Below, one piece after another: positions 53,590 through 62,352 of a stretch of 64,000 bases of DNA. Every line of letters begins with the position of its first letter. Within the stretch, counting starts at the first letter, position 1. The stretch comes from a candidate division KSB1 bacterium (GTDB taxonomy: Bacteria; Zhuqueibacterota; Zhuqueibacteria; Zhuqueibacterales; Zhuqueibacteraceae): the NCBI GenBank assembly GCA_034506255.1, contig JAPDPX010000007.1, positions 372,001 through 436,000 of the forward strand. Reading direction: 5' to 3'. The notes below the pieces were generated by a model, which had not been told where the DNA came from, made no database searches, and saw only the letters and a program-made list of their open reading frames with translations. A program made the translations under genes and the position numbers.

Positions 53590-54999
53590 ATGAAAAGGGA
53601 TTCTCGCAGGCGCAGGCAGGCACTCCACCTCGCCCTCCTGGCTGGCATGGGGAGCGTTCTTCTGAGCTGCACACTTCCGACGAAGGAGGAGCCCTCGCCG
53701 GCGGTGATTGAAGGCAGGATCGTCGAGCAGGGCAGCGAGGAACCCATCAGCAATGCGCTGATCGAGGTGCCGGACTATCTCGCGAGCACCCGCAGTGATG
53801 TCAACGGCAACTTTTCCCTCACCATAGCCCTGCCCGACACCACTTCCCGGCTGATCACGTTGGTGATTTCACGGGAAGGCTACCGGACCGATTCCCTCCG
53901 CTCTCTCATCATCAAGAACGACAAAGTTCTTTCCCTCGGCAGCCATCGGCTCAGCCGCGAACGGGCGATCAGTTCCGGGCCCGCCTCCAATGTGGTCCTG
54001 GTGGCGGTTGAAACCAACACCATCTATGTAAAGGGATCAGGCGGGAATGAAACCGCGGATCTGACTTTCGAGGTGAGAGACGCCAGCGGCACGCCGGTTG
54101 ATCTCAAACATCGCGTCACGCTCAATTTCTCCATTCGCGGCGGACCGGGCGGCGGCGAATTTCTCAATCCCACCTCCGCAGAGACCGATAGTGCGGGCCG
54201 CGCGATTGTCACGGTCAACAGCGGGACTCTGGCCGGCGCGCTGCAAATCGTCGCCTCGATTGCGGGGCAGAACCTGTTCTCCGCGCCCATTCCCATCGCC
54301 ATTCACGGCGGTTTGCCGGATGCGGCGCATTTCTCGGTGGTGCCCAACCGCCTTAATTTTGCTGGTTACAACCTCTACGGCCTCACCAATGTGGTGACCG
54401 CGTTCGTGGGCGACAAGTATTCCAATCCCGTGCCGCCCGGCACCAGCGTGTACTTTCGCAGCACCGGCGGCCTCATCGGCGGCTCGGCCGTGACGGATGA
54501 GATGGGCCGTGCCACCGTGACCCTGCTCTCCGCCAGCCCGCAACCGCAGGGCATTCCCGGTGCAGCCTTTCCCTTCAGCGAACGCGGTTTTGCACGCATT
54601 GAAGCTCAAACGGTGGACGCCAACGACCAGACGATTTCCACTTCCACCGTGGTGTTGTTCTCCGGCCGCACGCAGGTCGATCTCTCCCCGCGCACCTTCC
54701 GCCTGGAGCCGCAGGGCGTGCAGCTTTTCAACTACACCGTGAGCGACCAGAATCTCAATCCCCTGGTGGCCGGCACCACGATCAAGGTGGGCACCGATAT
54801 TGGCAAGGTGACCGGGATTACCGAATTCACGCTGGAAGACACGCAATCGCGCGCCTACACCAACTTTTCGTTCGTGCTCACCAACTCCCAGCCCGACAGT
54901 TTTCTGGTGAAAACCGCCACCCTCACCATCGAGGTCAACAGCCCAAATGGCAACGCGAAACTGACGGCCACCGGCGAGATGCTGCCGATCGTGCGCTGA
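53590..54999 (+). CDS. Lipoprotein with CarboxypepD_reg-like and Ig-like (Big_1-type) domains
   Basis: 469 residues. The lipobox LLSC (MGSVLLSCTLP) ends a signal starting at the ATG at 53590, with AAAGGA seven bases upstream. A carboxypeptidase-regulatory-like beta domain (IEGRIVEQGSEEPISNALIEV, DVNGNFSLTI) is followed by two or three bacterial Ig-like units with the DSAGRAIVTVNSGT and DEMGRATVTLLSA patterns of invasin-type domains. Probably a surface structural or adhesive lipoprotein; ligand unknown. Its stop is three bases from the convergent fhs gene. Confidence 0.85.
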   Translation: MKRDSRRRRQALHLALLAGMGSVLLSCTLPTKEEPSPAVIEGRIVEQGSEEPISNALIEVPDYLASTRSDVNGNFSLTIALPDTTSRLITLVISREGYRTDSLRSLIIKNDKVLSLGSHRLSRERAISSGPASNVVLVAVETNTIYVKGSGGNETADLTFEVRDASGTPVDLKHRVTLNFSIRGGPGGGEFLNPTSAETDSAGRAIVTVNSGTLAGALQIVASIAGQNLFSAPIPIAIHGGLPDAAHFSVVPNRLNFAGYNLYGLTNVVTAFVGDKYSNPVPPGTSVYFRSTGGLIGGSAVTDEMGRATVTLLSASPQPQGIPGAAFPFSERGFARIEAQTVDANDQTISTSTVVLFSGRTQVDLSPRTFRLEPQGVQLFNYTVSDQNLNPLVAGTTIKVGTDIGKVTGITEFTLEDTQSRAYTNFSFVLTNSQPDSFLVKTATLTIEVNSPNGNAKLTATGEMLPIVR

Positions 55000-55002
55000 G
55001 GC

Positions 55003-56682
55003 TCAAAACAAGCCGCTGATGGTGCCGTGCTCGTCGACATCCATGTTCATGGCGGCGGGCACCGGCGGCAGGCCGGGCATGAGCATCATGTCGCCGCAAA
55101 TCATCACCAAAAAGCCGGCGCCCGCCGAAAGCTGGGCATCGGTGACGGTGAGTGTCCAGCCGCGCGGCACGCCCAGCGCACGGGGATTGTCGGAGAGCGA
55201 GGCCTGGGTTTTGGCCATGCAAATGGGCAGCCTGCCGTAGCCGTGTGCCTCGAAGATTTCAATCTTCTTCTGCGCCTTCTTTTCAAAGTAGACGCCCTCC
55301 GCTCCGTACATCTCCATCGCGATCCGGCGCACTTTCTCTGCCACCGGCTGGTCGAGGTGGTAGAGAAAGCGCGGCTGGAGAGGACGACCGGCCTCCGCCT
55401 GCGCCACCACCCGCTCGGCCAGCGCCATCACGCCCTCCCCGCCCTTCAGAAAAGCCTCGTGGGTCGCGCATTCGGTTTCCAGGCGCTGGCAGAGATCGAA
55501 AATGGCGTTGATCTCCGCCGGCGTGTCGTGGGGGAATTTGTTGATCGCAACGATCACCGGCACGCCAAACTTGCGCAGGTTGCGAATGTGCACTTCGAGA
55601 TTGGCCAGACCCTGCTGAAACGCCGCGGGGTTCTCCCGGCACAATTCCTCCCCCTTGTCGGGCACGCCGCCGTGCAGTTTGATGGCGCGGCAGGTGGCGA
55701 CAATGACCACCGCCGAGGGCCACAGGCTGGATTGCCGGCAGACGATGTCGAAAAACTTCTCGCCACCCAAATCCGCACCGAAACCGCATTCCGTCACCAC
55801 GTAATCCGCCAGCTTGAGGGCGATCCGGTCGGCGATCACGCTGTTGGTGCCGTGCGCGATGTTGGCAAACGGCCCGGCGTGCACCAGCGCCGGCGTGTGC
55901 TCGATGGTCTGCACCAGATTGGGCATGATGGCATCGTTGAGGATGACAGCCATGGCTTTTTCCGCCTGCAACTCGCGGGCGCGCACGATCTCGCCCTTCA
56001 GGTTGTAACCCACCACGATTTCACCCAAACGTATCTTCAAATCCGGGCGGGAGCCGGCGAGCGCGAGAATCGCCATCACTTCCGAGGCCGCGGTGATGAC
56101 GAAACCCGATTCCCGCGGAATGCCGTTGACACGGCCGCCCAGTCCCGCCACGATGTGGCGCAGCGCGCGATCGTTCATGTCCAGCGCGCGGGGCCACACG
56201 ATGTTGGTGACATCGATGCCCAACGCGTTGCCCTTGTGCAGGTGATTGTCCAGCATCGCCGCCAGCAGATTGTGGGCGGCGGTGACCGCGTGGATGTCAC
56301 CGTTGAAATGCAGGTTGATCAGCTCCATCGGGATCACCTGCGAATAACCGCCGCCGGTGGCTCCGCCCTTGATGCCAAACACCGGCCCAAGGGAAGGTTC
56401 GCGCAGGCAAATGATGCCTTTTTTACCGAGACGCGCCAGTGCCTGGCCCAGGCCCACCGTGGTGAGGGTCTTGCCCTCGCCGTGACGGGTGGGCGTCATC
56501 GCCGTCACCAGAATCAGCTTGCCGTCCGGACGGCTGGAAAACTTTTGCAGGGTTTCCAGACGAATCTTGCCGGTGTACTTGCCATAGAATTCAAAATCAT
56601 CGTCGGAAATGCCGAGTTGCTCCATGATGTTGCGAATGGGATTCAACGTGGCACGCTGCGCGATCTCAATGTTGGAGAGCAT
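55003..56682 (-). CDS. fhs: Formate-tetrahydrofolate ligase
   Basis: 559 residues, full length. ATP site TPTRHGEGKTLTTVGLGQAL (normally TPTPAGEGKT), then EPSLGPVFGIKGGATGGGYSQVIPMEL, HAVTAAHNLLAAMLDNHL and GPFANIAHGTNSV. It makes 10-formyl-THF from formate, THF and ATP. With KorAB next door it may belong to C1 or reductive metabolism, but no folD or acetyl-CoA synthase genes are here. The ATG at 56682 has GAGGAAG upstream. Confidence 0.95.
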   Translation of the reverse strand: MLSNIEIAQRATLNPIRNIMEQLGISDDDFEFYGKYTGKIRLETLQKFSSRPDGKLILVTAMTPTRHGEGKTLTTVGLGQALARLGKKGIICLREPSLGPVFGIKGGATGGGYSQVIPMELINLHFNGDIHAVTAAHNLLAAMLDNHLHKGNALGIDVTNIVWPRALDMNDRALRHIVAGLGGRVNGIPRESGFVITAASEVMAILALAGSRPDLKIRLGEIVVGYNLKGEIVRARELQAEKAMAVILNDAIMPNLVQTIEHTPALVHAGPFANIAHGTNSVIADRIALKLADYVVTECGFGADLGGEKFFDIVCRQSSLWPSAVVIVATCRAIKLHGGVPDKGEELCRENPAAFQQGLANLEVHIRNLRKFGVPVIVAINKFPHDTPAEINAIFDLCQRLETECATHEAFLKGGEGVMALAERVVAQAEAGRPLQPRFLYHLDQPVAEKVRRIAMEMYGAEGVYFEKKAQKKIEIFEAHGYGRLPICMAKTQASLSDNPRALGVPRGWTLTVTDAQLSAGAGFLVMICGDMMLMPGLPPVPAAMNMDVDEHGTISGLF

Positions 56683-56866
56683 GCTTCTTCCTCGCAGTCT
56701 GCACAATGACACCGCCCTGCCGTCAAATGGCGCCCGGGGACGGCCGGGCCGGTGCATCACATTCCTGAAGGTCTCACTCGAAATGTCAAGAACCCCGGGG
56801 AGGGTTCATCGCGCGGATATGCTGGCGCCGGCAGGACAATGGCGCGGCCGGGCTTGCCAGGACGCC

Positions 56867-57742
56867 TCAATCCTGCGCCGACTCCGGTTCGGAAACGTGA
56901 TACTGCCGCAGCAGATCAGCAAACGCGACGCGGCCGCCCTGCTGCGCCCGCTGCACCAGCTCCTGCAGGCGCTGCTCATACGTGGGTAATTGCTTTTGAT
57001 AGATCACCCCCAGCGAAATTTTGCCCGTCTCATTGCTCACCTGCCAGGCCTGATCGAGCGAGCCGGGATCGTAATCCGCGGGCAGGTCCACCGCCAGTTC
57101 GCGAATGATGTCGAATTGCTCGCGGCCGACGAACGTGACGCACGGACTGAGCAACTGAATGAAGGCAAAGCCGGGATGCTGGATGCCGCGCACAATGAGA
57201 TCGACGCATTGCTCGACATTGGCGGAAAAGCCGCGGGCAATGAAGGTGGCTTCATAACTGAGCGCGAGCTTGACGGGATTGAGCGGCGCTTCGATGATGC
57301 CGTAGGGCATGGATTTGGTTTCCTGATCAAAGCCGGTGGTGGGCGAAGTCTGCCCTTTGGTCATGCCATAGATGCCGTTGTCCATCATGATGTAGGTGAG
57401 GTCGACATTGCGGCGCGCAATGTGTGGCAGATGTCCGCCGCCGATGCTCAGGCCGTCGCCGTCGCCGCCCACCGCGATCACGGTGGTGGCAGGCCGCGCC
57501 AGCTTCACACCTTGCGCCACCGGCAGCACCCGGCCGTGAATGCTGTTGAAGCCGTAGGTCTTGACATATCCCGGCAGCCGGCTGGAGCAGCCAATGCCGG
57601 AGATAATGGCGACTTCTTCCAGGGGCAATTGCAACCGCGCCAGCGCTTGATAGACGGCGTTCAATACGCCAAAATCGCCACAGCCCGGACACCAGACCGG
57701 CTTTACATCGCTGCGATAGTCTGTTGCAGTGTAGTTTCCCAT
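56867..57742 (-). CDS. korB: 2-oxoacid:ferredoxin oxidoreductase, beta subunit
   Basis: 291 residues. TPP-binding subunit: WCPGCGDFGVLNAVY, the GIGCSSRLPGY loop, and GGDGDGLSIGGGHLPH with DNGIYGMTKGQTSPTT. Its length and lack of a ferredoxin domain fit the 2-oxoglutarate or generic 2-oxoacid type. The ATG lies inside the alpha-subunit gene, a 40-base overlap, so synthesis is coupled. Reaction: 2-oxoacid plus CoA plus oxidised ferredoxin gives acyl-CoA plus CO2, reversible. Confidence 0.94.
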   Translation of the reverse strand: MGNYTATDYRSDVKPVWCPGCGDFGVLNAVYQALARLQLPLEEVAIISGIGCSSRLPGYVKTYGFNSIHGRVLPVAQGVKLARPATTVIAVGGDGDGLSIGGGHLPHIARRNVDLTYIMMDNGIYGMTKGQTSPTTGFDQETKSMPYGIIEAPLNPVKLALSYEATFIARGFSANVEQCVDLIVRGIQHPGFAFIQLLSPCVTFVGREQFDIIRELAVDLPADYDPGSLDQAWQVSNETGKISLGVIYQKQLPTYEQRLQELVQRAQQGGRVAFADLLRQYHVSEPESAQD

Positions 57743-59484
57743 AGGGCATCGACCTCTTTGATGGCCTCGATGATTTCCTGCACGGTAAAAAGCGTCGCGC
57801 CCAGATGCTGGTGCACGCGCGTGTTGTGCGGCAGGTTGAGTTGACTCTTCAGATAGTTGTAAAACTGGCGGTCCGCCATCTCCACGATCAGCAGCCCCTC
57901 CAGCGGGGTCAGGAAGTCCTGCAATGGCGTCACCGGCAGGGGCGCGAGTTGGCGCAAAACCATCGCGGCGACCTTTCGGCCCTCCCGTTGCAGCCGCGCC
58001 ACCGCTTCCTGCACCACGCCTTTGGTCGATCCCCAGGCCAGAATGCCAATCTCGGGATCCTGATCGCCGCAGCGCCACAACAGGCCAGGCTCCTGTTTGC
58101 GGATGGTCTCGCTCTTCAACGCGCGTTTGCGCGTCATCTTCTCATCCAGCTCGGCATTGGAGGTGGGACGGCCGGTCTCATCGTGTTCGATACCGGCAGC
58201 GGTGTACATGCCGTTTTTGATGCCGGGTGCAGAGATCGGTGACACCCCGGAGTCCGTGAATTTGAAGCGTTGATAATGCTGCAGCTCCTCTGCGGTCGGC
58301 AAAGTTCGGGTGATGACCTTGGGTTGAAGCGCGGCGAAATCGACCTGCGGGATGACTTCCAGGCGCTGCCCCAGGAATTGGTCGGTGAGCAGCAACACCG
58401 GCAGTTGATATTTCTCGGCGAGATAGAAGGCGTGCACCGCGAGGGTGATGGCATCGGCGGCGTCGGTGGGTGCCAGCACCACGCGCGGCAGATTGCCATG
58501 GCCGCCGAAAACCGCGTGGTACAAATCTGCCTGGGTGGTTTTGGTGGGAATGCCGGTGCTCGGGCCGGCGCGCTGCACATCCACCACCACCAGCGGCAGC
58601 TCCGCCATTGCTGCCAGACCGATGGCTTCCGTCATGAGAGACAGGCCCGGGCCGGAGGTGGCCGTCATGGCTTTGACGCCCGCGAAAGAGGCGCCGATCG
58701 CCATGGTAACTGCCGCGATCTCGTCTTCCGTTTGAACGAAAACCCGGTCAAAGCGCGGCAGCTCGCGCGCCATCCATTCCATGATCTCGCTGGCCGGGGT
58801 GATGGGATAGCCGGCGAAAAACTTGACGCCGGCAAACAGCGAACCCAGGGCCACGGCATCGTTGCCGGTGAGTACGAGTTTGGCTTCGTGGTTGCTGACG
58901 GTCCAGTTATAACGCCGCCGGGTGGTCTCCGCCTGTGCCAGCATCACACCGGCCTGAAAGGCCGAGAAATTGCTCTGCTGCACCGCCCCGCCTTTTTTGG
59001 CAAAACGTGTCCGTATCGCCTCCGCGAAGCCATGCTGCGGCAAATCAAACCAGCCGGCGAGAAAACCCAACGCCACGAGGTTCTTCGCCTGCGCCCCACC
59101 GGTGATCTGCTTGGACGTGGCGGCAAACGGCACGGCCACAAAGCGCACTTTGTCCGGCACTTTCAGATTCGGCGGAGGCGCGTCCTCGCTGTCATGCATA
59201 ATGATCCCGCGTGCACCCAGCCTCACCTCGCCGGCAAAACGATGAAAATTGCTCCAGCTCAACACCACCATCGCATCCAGGGCATCACCCTGGCAGAGCA
59301 CCGGCGTCTTTCGCAAACGGATTTGCGCCAGGCTTTCGCCGCCGCGAATTTGCGGTCCATAGCTTTTGACCATCATGCTGTACAGACCGTCCCGCGCCGT
59401 GGCATGAATGAGTATCTCGCCGGCGCTCACCACACCCTCACCGCCGCTGCCGACGATTGCGAAGGTCGAATCTTCCTCGTGCAT
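57703..59484 (-). CDS. korA: 2-oxoacid:ferredoxin oxidoreductase, fused gamma-alpha subunit
   Basis: 593 residues. Gamma domain first (about 1-185, AIVGSGGEGVVSAGEILI and YGPQIRGGES), then alpha (from about 205: LTGNDAVALGSLFAGVKFFAGYPITPASEIMEWM, ATSGPGLSLMTEAIGLA, and QRAGPSTGIPTKTTQADL). The YPITP motif and absence of a CoA-domain and Fe-S domain fit the Kor family. GGAGG lies nine bases upstream of the ATG at 59484. The substrate (2-oxoglutarate or branched-chain oxoacids) is not fixed. Confidence 0.94.
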   Translation of the reverse strand: MHEEDSTFAIVGSGGEGVVSAGEILIHATARDGLYSMMVKSYGPQIRGGESLAQIRLRKTPVLCQGDALDAMVVLSWSNFHRFAGEVRLGARGIIMHDSEDAPPPNLKVPDKVRFVAVPFAATSKQITGGAQAKNLVALGFLAGWFDLPQHGFAEAIRTRFAKKGGAVQQSNFSAFQAGVMLAQAETTRRRYNWTVSNHEAKLVLTGNDAVALGSLFAGVKFFAGYPITPASEIMEWMARELPRFDRVFVQTEDEIAAVTMAIGASFAGVKAMTATSGPGLSLMTEAIGLAAMAELPLVVVDVQRAGPSTGIPTKTTQADLYHAVFGGHGNLPRVVLAPTDAADAITLAVHAFYLAEKYQLPVLLLTDQFLGQRLEVIPQVDFAALQPKVITRTLPTAEELQHYQRFKFTDSGVSPISAPGIKNGMYTAAGIEHDETGRPTSNAELDEKMTRKRALKSETIRKQEPGLLWRCGDQDPEIGILAWGSTKGVVQEAVARLQREGRKVAAMVLRQLAPLPVTPLQDFLTPLEGLLIVEMADRQFYNYLKSQLNLPHNTRVHQHLGATLFTVQEIIEAIKEVDALWETTLQQTIAAM

Positions 59485-59702
59485 TCGGTTGTGCCTCCAT
59501 TGTTGTGTGTTTTCGGCTTGCGCGGTTTGCCCCACCCCATGCCCAAAAGGGCGGCCCGGCTTCGGGAGCGGGTTCGACAACAATTATACCATCCCGGCTG
59601 CCACCAAATGATCGACAACTTTGGGCACTTTTCAATGATTTAGAGCCAAAAGACTTCCCCCCGCACGGGCAATTTTTCCAAAAATGAGAAAAGGAGGGGC
59701 GG

Positions 59703-59718
59703 GAATTCTCAAGAATTC
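59703..59718. promoter_or_regulatory. Perfect palindrome, possible operator
   Basis: GAATTCT-CA-AGAATTC, a 7-bp inverted repeat, about 220 bases upstream of the korA start. Whether a protein binds it is unknown. Confidence 0.3.
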
Positions 59719-59792
59719 TAAAGCGCGCCGGTCACAGATTGCGAACTTTCAAGCGCATGCTCTTGCAGCGTAATCCCTCAATAAAGTGTGAA

Positions 59793-59860
59793 GTAACGCA
59801 GACCTCCCTGTCTGCAGACAAGAGGTCGGCGCTACGTCCACACGTAACTGAGGCATTACC
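59793..59860. repeat. Dispersed repeat family A copy
   Basis: ACGCAGACCTCCCTGTCTGC, AGACAAGAGGTCGGCGCTAC, then CACGTAACTGAGGCATTACC. It is directly followed by a family B copy. Confidence 0.7.
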
Positions 59861-59885
59861 GTGCAGCCGCCTCGCTGCTGCGGCG

Positions 59886-60000
59886 CAATCCGCTGCGCAA
59901 GCAACGCCGGTTGGATCGCGACGCCCGACCATCCAAGGGGTGGGGCAGAAAAAATTCTGCAGGCAAGCGTGCGGTCAACTCCGGCAGGAGTGAACTGTTT
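59886..60000 (+). repeat. Dispersed repeat family B copy
   Basis: GATCGCGACGCCCGACCATC, AAGGGGTGGGGCAGAAAAAAT and GCGTGCGGTCAACTCCGG, ending in a family C unit (ACTCCGGCAGGAGTGAACTG). Matches the 7717 and 43941 copies in block order. It occupies the korA-ccmH gap. Confidence 0.78.
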
Positions 60001-60059
60001 TGAGTGATGCAGTGCCTCGCATTTCCAAAAACAGGGCAACGGTCAGAACCGCCCCCGGC

Positions 60060-60572
60060 TCACCGGTTGAATTCCGCCAACTCACGCTCGAATCTCGCTT
60101 CATAGCTGTCATCAACTGGTGCGGCCTTGGCTGCCGGTGGCGTGGCCGCGAGAGGCTGCACGTGGCGCAGATAACGCCACAGAATCCAGCCACCCAGCGG
60201 CAGGGCGATAATCGGCAAAATCCAAACCATCAGGTTGAAGCCGGTGGCTGCGGGCGTGGCCAGAATGCGCTCGCCATAGACGGCCACGAATCCCGCGATG
60301 ATTTGCTGTTCTGTCTGGCCGCGCTGCAGCGCCATGCGGATTTGCGCCTGAATCTGATCAGCCGCTTCTGATTGATGCACATCCGCGGTTTGCGACCAGC
60401 AGCATGGTGCCATGAGTTTGCCGGCGATTTGCCTGACCTCCGCGTCAGCAACCGTGCGCAGCGAATCACCGGCCGGCAGCGCCGGTGCGGCGTTCCCCTG
60501 CGAACCTGCCAGCATCACAGCAACGACAGCGCAATACAGTAAAAGCAGCGGACGATTTGCTCTCAGCCACAT
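60060..60572 (-). CDS. CcmH/CycL-like cytochrome c biogenesis protein, CC variant
   Basis: 170 residues. A signal peptide or TM (LLLLYCAVVAVMLAG), then the CcmH region RQIAGKLMAPCCWSQT with adjacent Cys57 and Cys58, QSEAADQIQAQIRMALQ and IIAGFVAVYGERILATP, and one TM (FNLMVWILPIIALPLGGWI). In canonical CcmH the motif is LRCxxCQ; here the cysteines are adjacent, as in some divergent CcmH. It would reduce apocytochrome c disulfides. No other ccm genes are nearby. Confidence 0.85.
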   Translation of the reverse strand: MWLRANRPLLLLYCAVVAVMLAGSQGNAAPALPAGDSLRTVADAEVRQIAGKLMAPCCWSQTADVHQSEAADQIQAQIRMALQRGQTEQQIIAGFVAVYGERILATPAATGFNLMVWILPIIALPLGGWILWRYLRHVQPLAATPPAAKAAPVDDSYEARFERELAEFNR

Positions 60573-60980
60573 GATTACTCCTCGACAGTTTGTCTCAACC
60601 GGCCTTGCCGCACGGGTGAAGGGCGGTATGAGAAAAAAGTTTGATGCATGTTCCGGCACGGCCTGGCTGCAACTTGAATACTTCCGCGGGGCACGACCAC
60701 GCTTTGCTCCGCAGGATCGCAAGATAAAGCCACGGTTAAACGGTGCGAGACGATTATTTGAGAAGCACCTCCGGCTTCGTGTTCTTGCGTGTTTTGGCTC
60801 TGGGCTTGACCACCTCGCACAAGTTGGCGGCATGGTGCTGGAAACCTGTGCGACAAGAGCTTCCCTGCCCGTGTAATCTGCAGTAAACGATCGCTGTAAT
60901 TCCAAATGCCGGTCCGGGATCGCAGCCTTTTGTGCAGGGAGGTGTTAGCACGGCACCCGACCCGCACTCAAGGGCCAAAG
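60573..60980. other. Gap upstream of ccmH-like gene
   Basis: About 400 bases with no gene supported; open frames here are short and lack known protein features. No family A, B or C copy was identified. Confidence 0.5.
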
Positions 60981-60999
60981 CGCCGCCGTCCTGGCGGCG
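60981..60999 (-). terminator. GC hairpin after the CoA-transferase gene
   Basis: CGCCGCC-GTCCT-GGCGGCG, a 7-bp perfect stem, 28 bases past the stop. The following minus-strand bases (CTTTGGCCCTT) give only a weak T tract. Confidence 0.4.
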
Positions 61000-61026
61000 T
61001 CACAACCCCGGCTGCACGGCAACGGA

Positions 61027-62319
61027 TCAAATGTACTTTCTCATCCTGGCAAAGCTCTCCAGCTCGTCGCGAAACTTCGGGTGTGCAATCTCGATCATGG
61101 CGCGCACACGCTCGCGGATGCTGCGGCCGTGCAGATAGGCGATGCCGTGTTCCGTGACCACGTAGTGCACGTCACCGCGGCTGGTCACCACGCCGGCCCC
61201 CTCCTTGAGATGCGGGACGATGCGGGAGATCTGTCCGTTTTTGGCGGTCGAGGACAGCGCGATGATCGGCTTGCCGCCCCGGGAGCGTGCGGCACCGCGG
61301 GTGAAATCGACCTGGCCGCCGAAACCGGAATAGATGGTGTAGCCGATGCTGTCGGAGCATACCTGGCCGGTGAGATCCACTTCCAGTGCGGAGTTGATCG
61401 CGACCATGTTGTCGTTGCGCGCCACCACGAACGGGTCGTTGGTGTAGTCCACCTGGTGCAGCTCGAAGACCGGGTTGTTGTGACTGTAGTCATAAAGCCG
61501 CTCGCTGCCCAGCAGGAAGGTGGCGATCACCTTGCCGGGATGCAGGCTCTTGTAGGCATTGGTCACGATGCCGTCTTCAATCGCCTGCATCACGCCATCG
61601 GACACCATTTCGGTGTGAATGCCGAGATCCTTCTTGCCCTGCAACAGCGAGAGCACGGCATCCGGGATGCCGCCGATGCCGAGCTGCAGCGTGGCACGAT
61701 CATCGATCAGGGTGGTGATGTGCTGCGCGATGCGCATCTCGACTTCGGTGAAGGGTTTGGGCTTGAGCGTGGGCAGCGGCTCGGAAACTTCGACAATTTT
61801 GCTCAGGCGGGAAACGTGCAGGAAGCAATCGCCCAGCACACGCGGCATCTTTTCATTCACCTGCGCGATCACCATTTTGGCCGATTCCGCCGCCGCTTTC
61901 GTGGCGATGGTCTCCACGCCCAGCGAGACAAAACCGTGCTCATCCGGCAGTGAGGTGTGAATGATGGCGACGTCCAGCTTGATCTGTCTGCGAAACAAAT
62001 CGGGGATTTCGTAGAGGAAAATGGGGTAATAATCGGCGCGGCCCTCGTTGACCGCCTCGCGGTCCGCCGGCCCGACGAACAGGGATTTGCGCCGGAAATG
62101 ACCCTGCATCTCCGGCCGGCTCAGGGGGTCCTCCCCCAGCATCAGCAAAGTAAAAACGTCGACGTTGTACAACTCATCCTTGCGCCGGGAAAGCGCCTGC
62201 ACCAAAACATAGGGCGCGGCCGCGTTGCCCGAGGTGAAGATCTTGTCGCCGCTTTTTATGAGAGCAACCGCCTGCTCGGCTGTCGTGAGCTTGCTGCGAT
62301 AGTCTTCCATCCATTTCAT
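61027..62319 (-). CDS. Acetyl-CoA hydrolase/4-hydroxybutyrate CoA-transferase family
   Basis: 430 residues. Features: SGDKIFTSGNAAAPYVLV, LQLGIGGIPDAVL, the catalytic-Glu region INSALEVDLTGQV, and SGFGGQVDFTRGAARSRGGKPI. The family moves CoA between acetate and short hydroxyacids or butyrate. The start MKWMEDYRSKL follows AAGGAGA. It follows the alanine dehydrogenase gene by 33 bases and so is probably in the same transcript. Confidence 0.92.
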   Translation of the reverse strand: MKWMEDYRSKLTTAEQAVALIKSGDKIFTSGNAAAPYVLVQALSRRKDELYNVDVFTLLMLGEDPLSRPEMQGHFRRKSLFVGPADREAVNEGRADYYPIFLYEIPDLFRRQIKLDVAIIHTSLPDEHGFVSLGVETIATKAAAESAKMVIAQVNEKMPRVLGDCFLHVSRLSKIVEVSEPLPTLKPKPFTEVEMRIAQHITTLIDDRATLQLGIGGIPDAVLSLLQGKKDLGIHTEMVSDGVMQAIEDGIVTNAYKSLHPGKVIATFLLGSERLYDYSHNNPVFELHQVDYTNDPFVVARNDNMVAINSALEVDLTGQVCSDSIGYTIYSGFGGQVDFTRGAARSRGGKPIIALSSTAKNGQISRIVPHLKEGAGVVTSRGDVHYVVTEHGIAYLHGRSIRERVRAMIEIAHPKFRDELESFARMRKYI

Positions 62320-62352
62320 CGTCGCACAGTCTCCTTTCGCTTGAAACAGGGG

